This document shows, in pieces, positions 5,243 through 7,447 of a stretch of DNA of 7,447 nucleotides. Source of the DNA: Propionicimonas sp. GTDB taxonomy: Bacteria; Actinomycetota; Actinomycetes; Propionibacteriales; Propionibacteriaceae. Below the pieces are notes generated by a model. That model ran no database searches, had not been told where the DNA came from, and saw only the letters and a program-made list of their open reading frames with translations. The DNA is taken from contig JAVHXR010000129.1 in the NCBI GenBank assembly GCA_031119515.1, positions 1-7,447 of the forward strand, read 5' to 3'. The position numbers and the translations under genes are program-made. How positions within the stretch are numbered: the first letter of the stretch is position 1; each line of letters starts with the position of its first letter.

Positions 5243-5318
5243 GAGAGTGACGCCGATCGAAGGGCTTGAAGCCGTCTACCCACCCCCAGGAGACAACATC
5301 GACCTGTGCGTCACTCTC
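5243..5318 (-). other. Candidate structured 5' leader element of the UGPase gene
   Basis: An 11-bp perfect inverted repeat, GAGAGTGACGC (5243-5253) and GCGTCACTCTC (5308-5318), encloses 54 bp. Inside, CGAT (5254-5257) can pair with ATCG (5298-5301). GTCT/AGAC (5274-5277/5291-5294) and GGC/GCC (5263-5265/5271-5273) can form two further arms, giving a branched fold. On the minus strand the 5' arm begins at 5318, about 7 nt after the distal -10 TAAGGT, so a transcript would start with the closing stem. The rest of the leader to ATG is about 56 nt. I could not match it to a known riboswitch class. It might instead be a protein operator pair. Confidence 0.4.
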
Positions 5319-5325
5319 GTTTGAA

Positions 5326-5331
5326 ACCTTA
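5326..5331 (-). promoter_or_regulatory. Candidate distal -10 of the UGPase gene
   Basis: TAAGGT (minus strand, 5331-5326) matches TANNNT. TTGACT lies upstream but 22 bp away, too far for a standard -35; TGGATT at 17 bp is weak. A start near 5318 would give a leader of about 132 nt beginning with the inverted-repeat element. A poor -35 would be consistent with an activator-dependent promoter. Confidence 0.35.
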
Positions 5332-5420
5332 CACAACGACTCGCCCGAAATCCAGTCAACTGAGGAAAAACGATCGCACTTCGGCCGATTCAGGGGCGAC
5401 TCGTCAAGTAGGCAATTCTC

Positions 5421-5464
5421 CAACTCGTGAAAAACCTGTGTGCAGGCCGTGAACAGCCTGTGAA
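5421..5464 (-). promoter_or_regulatory. Four tandem 11-bp direct repeats resembling PhoP/PHO boxes
   Basis: Read on the minus strand, four head-to-tail 11-mers run without gaps: TTCACAGGCTG (5464-5454), TTCACGGCCTG (5453-5443), CACACAGGTTT (5442-5432) and TTCACGAGTTG (5431-5421). Three share TTCAC at the same phase and the third has CACAC. OmpR/PhoB-type regulators of actinobacteria bind exactly such 11-bp-phased direct repeats. M. tuberculosis PhoP prefers TCACAGC-N4-TCACAGC, and Streptomyces PHO boxes are 11-nt units with a GTTCACC core. The array is about 90 bp upstream of the distal UGPase -10 and about 255 bp from the ligase start, so the UGPase gene is the likelier target. The repeat is seen in the sequence; the binding protein is inferred. 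Confidence 0.55.
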
Positions 5465-5685
5465 GTGTGCTTGTGGGAGCCGGTTTCCACGGTCCGGATA
5501 TCCCCCGTCACAAATGCGAGCAGCGGTCTCGTCCCTCGTGGCAGCGCGGATCGGGCACCCGACCCGGCACGGCGACCGACCCGTCCCGCGACCCCCACCG
5601 GCCACTCGCCAGCCGGCGCCGGACGCCTGTGACGAGCTGGCGGGAACCCGCCTCGCCGGGGCGACCGGGGCGGCGGTGGCGCCCT

Positions 5686-5714
5686 TTCGCCGCCGGCTCC
5701 GATGTGGCGACAAT
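5686..5714 (+). promoter_or_regulatory. Weak candidate promoter of the YbdK-type ligase
   Basis: TTCGCC (5686-5691), 17 bp, GACAAT (5709-5714), then 5 bp to ATG at 5720. The -10 lacks the first T of TANNNT but matches four of six positions of TATAAT; the -35 matches three of six. CAGGG just before the ATG is too close to serve as a normal ribosome site, so a near-leaderless start is possible. Low confidence. Confidence 0.25.
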
Positions 5715-5719
5715 CAGGG

Positions 5720-6814
5720 ATGCGGAAATTCGGGGTCGAGGAGGAGTTCCTCCTTGTCGGGGATGACGGCGCACCTATCGGGGTCGCGACCGAGGCCGCG
5801 GCCGCGCACGAGCGGACCGCCTCGGCGGACACGGTCGACGCGCCCGGCGGCGGGGTTGACCTGGAGCTGCAGCGCCAGCAACTCGAGACCGGCACGCACC
5901 CGTGCCGCACCACGGACGAGTTGCTGCGCGAGCTGAGGGACGGCCGGCGCCGACTCGGAGAGGCGGCCGCCCAGGCCGGCGCCTCGCTGGCGGCCCTGGG
6001 GACGTCGCCGATCGACGTCGGCACGAGCTTCAGCCCGTCCCCGCGCTACCACAGGATGGGGCGGGTCTACGCGCTCACCGCCCGCGAGCAGCTGACCTGT
6101 GGCTGCCACGTCCACGGCGAGGTCGACGACCGCGCCGAGGGGGTCGCCGTGATCGACCGGATCGGGCCGTGGCTGCCCGTCCTGCTGGCGATCAGCGCCA
6201 ACTCGCCGTTCTGGCACGGCGCCGACTCCGGCTACGCCAGCTACCGCTCGCAGGTGTGGAACCGGTGGCCCAGCGCAGGGCCGACCGCGCCGTTCGGGAG
6301 CGTGGAAGCCTACGAGGGCGCGGTCGCCGGCCTGGTCGGCACCGGCGCCGTGCTGGACGAGGGGATGATCTACTTCGACGCCCGGCTGTCGGCCCGCTAC
6401 CCCACCGTCGAGGTACGGGTCGCCGACGTCTGCCTGTTCGCCACGGACGCGCTGCTGGTGGCGACCCTCGCCCGGGCGCTGGTCGAGACCGCGGTGCGGC
6501 AGGCGGCCGACGAGACGCCGGCGCAGCACCGCGTCGAACTCCTCCGGGCCGCGACCTGGCGGGCGGGCCGCTCCGGGCTGGCCGAGGTCCTGGTCGACCC
6601 TGCCGACTTCCGGCCGGCGCCGGCCTGGCGGGTGGTCGACGCGCTGGTCGAGCACCTGCGTCCGGTCCCGGTCGAGCAGGACGAGGCCGACGTGGTCGCC
6701 GACCTGCTGGCGGCCCTGCGCGAGCGCGGTACCGGGTCCGCAGCCCAGCGAGGCTGGGCCCGCGCAGGCCTGGCAGCAGTGGTCGACAAGGCGGTCACCG
6801 CGACTACCGGGTAG
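5720..6814 (+). CDS. YbdK-type carboxylate-amine ligase (glutamate-cysteine ligase family 2)
   Basis: A 364-aa ATP-grasp-like ligase of the GCS2/COG2170 family. Members join a carboxylate (often glutamate) to an amine or cysteine using ATP; E. coli YbdK has weak gamma-glutamyl-cysteine ligase activity. Motifs in order: FGVEEEFLLV (4-13) with metal-binding glutamates, GTHP (58-61), CGCHVHGEV (127-135), LLAISANSPFWHGADSGYAS (155-174), VWNRWPSAGP (179-188), YFDARLSARYPTVEVRVADV (218-237). Length is normal. The ATG at 5720 gives the standard MRKFGVEEEF start; an in-frame ATG at 5702 would add six atypical residues (MWRQSG). The gene diverges from the UGPase gene and converges on the helicase with 20 bp between stops. 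Actinomycetes mostly use mycothiol rather than glutathione, so the natural substrate is open. Confidence 0.9.
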   Translation: MRKFGVEEEFLLVGDDGAPIGVATEAAAAHERTASADTVDAPGGGVDLELQRQQLETGTHPCRTTDELLRELRDGRRRLGEAAAQAGASLAALGTSPIDVGTSFSPSPRYHRMGRVYALTAREQLTCGCHVHGEVDDRAEGVAVIDRIGPWLPVLLAISANSPFWHGADSGYASYRSQVWNRWPSAGPTAPFGSVEAYEGAVAGLVGTGAVLDEGMIYFDARLSARYPTVEVRVADVCLFATDALLVATLARALVETAVRQAADETPAQHRVELLRAATWRAGRSGLAEVLVDPADFRPAPAWRVVDALVEHLRPVPVEQDEADVVADLLAALRERGTGSAAQRGWARAGLAAVVDKAVTATTG

Positions 6815-6834
6815 GCACAGGCCAGAAGCCGGGC

Positions 6835-7447
6835 TCAGTCCAGCCGGGCGAAGCCGGTGACGTGGACGACGAGCTCGCCGGCCTCGTCGCAGGCGTCGAG
6901 GTCGACGGTCGCGCCGATCGACCAGTCGTGGTTGCCGGCCGGGTCGTCGATGATCTGGCGCACCCGCCAGCGCCGTCCGTGCTCCTCGATCGCCAGCAGC
7001 GCCGGGCCGCGCGCGTCCGCCCCCAACCCGATCTCGTCGTGCTCGGCGTAGTACTCCTCGAGGGCCTTGTCCCAGTCGGTGAAGCCCATCGTCCGGAACG
7101 GGTCGGTGGCGTCGAGAGCCACCAGCCCCTCGATGTCGTCGGACGCCGCGAGCTCGACCCGGCGGAACAGCGCGTTGCGGACCAGCACCCGGAAGGCCCG
7201 CGGGTTTCCGGTCACCGACCGGGACGGCGGCGGCGCCTCGTCCAGCGGCCGGCCGCCGGAGAGCCCGGTGAGCCTGGCCCACTCGTCCAGCAGGGACGAG
7301 TCGGTCAGCCGGGTCACCTCCCCCAGCCACTGGATCAGGTCCTCCAGGTCGTCGGTGCGGGCCGACTCGGGGACGGTCTGGCGGAGCGCGCGGTAGGCGT
7401 CGGAGAGGTAGCGCAGCACCAGCCCTTCGCTGCGTTGCACCTTGTAG
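6835..7447 (-). CDS. DEAD/DEAH-box helicase, DUF3516 C-terminal part (cut by window edge)
   Basis: Only the last 203 residues are visible; the frame is open through the right edge, reading YKVQRSEGLVLRYLSDAYRA, so the start is outside. This matches the C-terminal DUF3516 region of large actinobacterial SF2 helicases, usually above 800 aa. Visible family-like blocks are RSEGLVLRYLSDAYRALRQT, then RTDDLEDLIQWLGE, NPRAFRVLVRNALFRRVEL, DWDKALEEYYAEHDEIG and a C-terminal beta-rich part with NHDWSIGATVDLD ending VHVTGFARLD. The Walker A and DEAH motifs are upstream and cannot be checked. The role is probably RNA unwinding or remodelling, by family. Its stop is 20 bp from that of the convergent ligase gene. 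Confidence 0.75.
   Translation of the reverse strand, partial: YKVQRSEGLVLRYLSDAYRALRQTVPESARTDDLEDLIQWLGEVTRLTDSSLLDEWARLTGLSGGRPLDEAPPPSRSVTGNPRAFRVLVRNALFRRVELAASDDIEGLVALDATDPFRTMGFTDWDKALEEYYAEHDEIGLGADARGPALLAIEEHGRRWRVRQIIDDPAGNHDWSIGATVDLDACDEAGELVVHVTGFARLD

Larger units (their letters stand above)
5187..5719. other. 533-bp intergenic region between the divergent UGPase and YbdK-type ligase genes
   Basis: No convincing gene was found here; open frames lack the G/C-ending codon pattern of the neighbours. The UGPase-proximal half is AT-richer (5321-5440 is 60/120 G+C). It holds a proximal promoter, a 76-nt inverted-repeat element, a distal -10 and a four-unit 11-bp repeat, described separately. 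The ligase-proximal half is very GC-rich and holds small inverted repeats: GTGGGA/TTTCCAC-type pairing at 5473-5490, GGCGGG-AA-CCCGCC at 5639-5652, and GGCGGCG (5669-5675) with CGCCGCC (5688-5694). These last repeats are common by chance at this base composition. Confidence 0.6.

Noticed and set aside
5243..5318. Possible tRNA, because the inverted-repeat element is 76 nt
   Set aside because: The closing stem is 11 bp rather than 7, there is no T-arm TTCNANNC near the 3' side, and no anticodon arm is evident on either strand.
4323..5324. Plus-strand open frame (about 333 codons) antisense to the UGPase gene
   Set aside because: No recognisable domain and no ribosome site; the composition is that of a shadow frame opposite a well-supported enzyme.
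5187..5423. 79-residue N-terminal extension of the UGPase
   Set aside because: The upstream codons lack the G/C third-position bias, start at TTG, and run through the inverted repeat and promoters. The conserved protein starts at 5186.
5426..5462. parS-like or CRP-like half sites (CGTGAA, TGTGA) in the repeat array
   Set aside because: No full palindrome (parS TGTTTCACGTGAAACA or TGTGA-N6-TCACA) is present. Head-to-tail 11-bp phasing fits an OmpR/PhoB-type regulator better.
5639..5694. GC-rich inverted repeats as a terminator or operator for the ligase gene
   Set aside because: They lack a T-tract and such short G/C palindromes are frequent by chance in this sequence. They are noted only as part of the intergenic description.
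6815..6834. Rho-independent terminator between the ligase and helicase genes
   Set aside because: The 20-bp gap has no stable stem followed by T residues.
5714..7330. Long minus-strand open frame (about 538 codons) across the ligase and helicase genes
   Set aside because: It spans the ligase antisense and an alternate frame of the helicase, is very rich in Arg/Gly/Asp, and shows no motif. The real frames carry strong family motifs.

Overview
The window is a GC-rich, gene-dense actinobacterial chromosome segment. Third codon positions are strongly G/C, several genes appear to be leaderless, and the gene order matches the mycobacterial Rv0991c-Rv0995 neighbourhood. That order is rimJ and moeA on one strand, with 5-formyl-THF cyclo-ligase and an FmdB/Ruc-type zinc-ribbon protein diverging from them. 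The protein repertoire fits a Pseudonocardiaceae-like or related high-GC actinomycete, but the genus is inferred rather than shown. I see no rRNA, tRNA, CRISPR array, insertion sequence or prophage gene.

Layout. Positions 1-1361 (minus strand) hold the first codons of a RimJ-type GNAT acetyltransferase and a MoeA/gephyrin-like protein whose catalytic motifs are eroded. Positions 1379-3443 (plus strand) hold 5-formyl-THF cyclo-ligase, an FmdB/Ruc-like zinc-ribbon protein, a membrane-anchored SAF-domain protein and the MscL channel. The two blocks diverge from a 17-bp gap in which the two -10 hexamers overlap on opposite strands. Convergent to mscL are an unrecognised 127-aa gene and, upstream of it, a eukaryotic-type UDP-glucose pyrophosphorylase (UGP2 family), joined by an ATGA overlap. 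A 533-bp intergenic region follows (5187-5719), about half of it visibly AT-richer. Then comes a YbdK-type carboxylate-amine (glutamate-cysteine-like) ligase on the plus strand. It converges on the C-terminal end of a DUF3516-type DEAD/DEAH helicase that runs off the right edge.

How the parts relate. Most genes are housekeeping: C1 metabolism, redox chaperoning, osmotic relief, nucleotide-sugar supply and RNA helicase. The GalU that sits between the cyclo-ligase and moeA in mycobacteria is absent from that slot, and an unrelated eukaryotic-type UGPase lies about 2 kb away.

The most interesting material is regulatory. (1) A symmetric divergent leaderless promoter serves moeA and the cyclo-ligase. 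(2) Four head-to-tail 11-bp repeats (5421-5464) resemble PhoP/PHO boxes upstream of the UGPase gene. (3) A 76-nt element closed by an 11-bp perfect inverted repeat begins almost exactly at a predicted distal start site for the UGPase gene. These may make UDP-glucose synthesis a regulated node, but this is inference from DNA pattern only.
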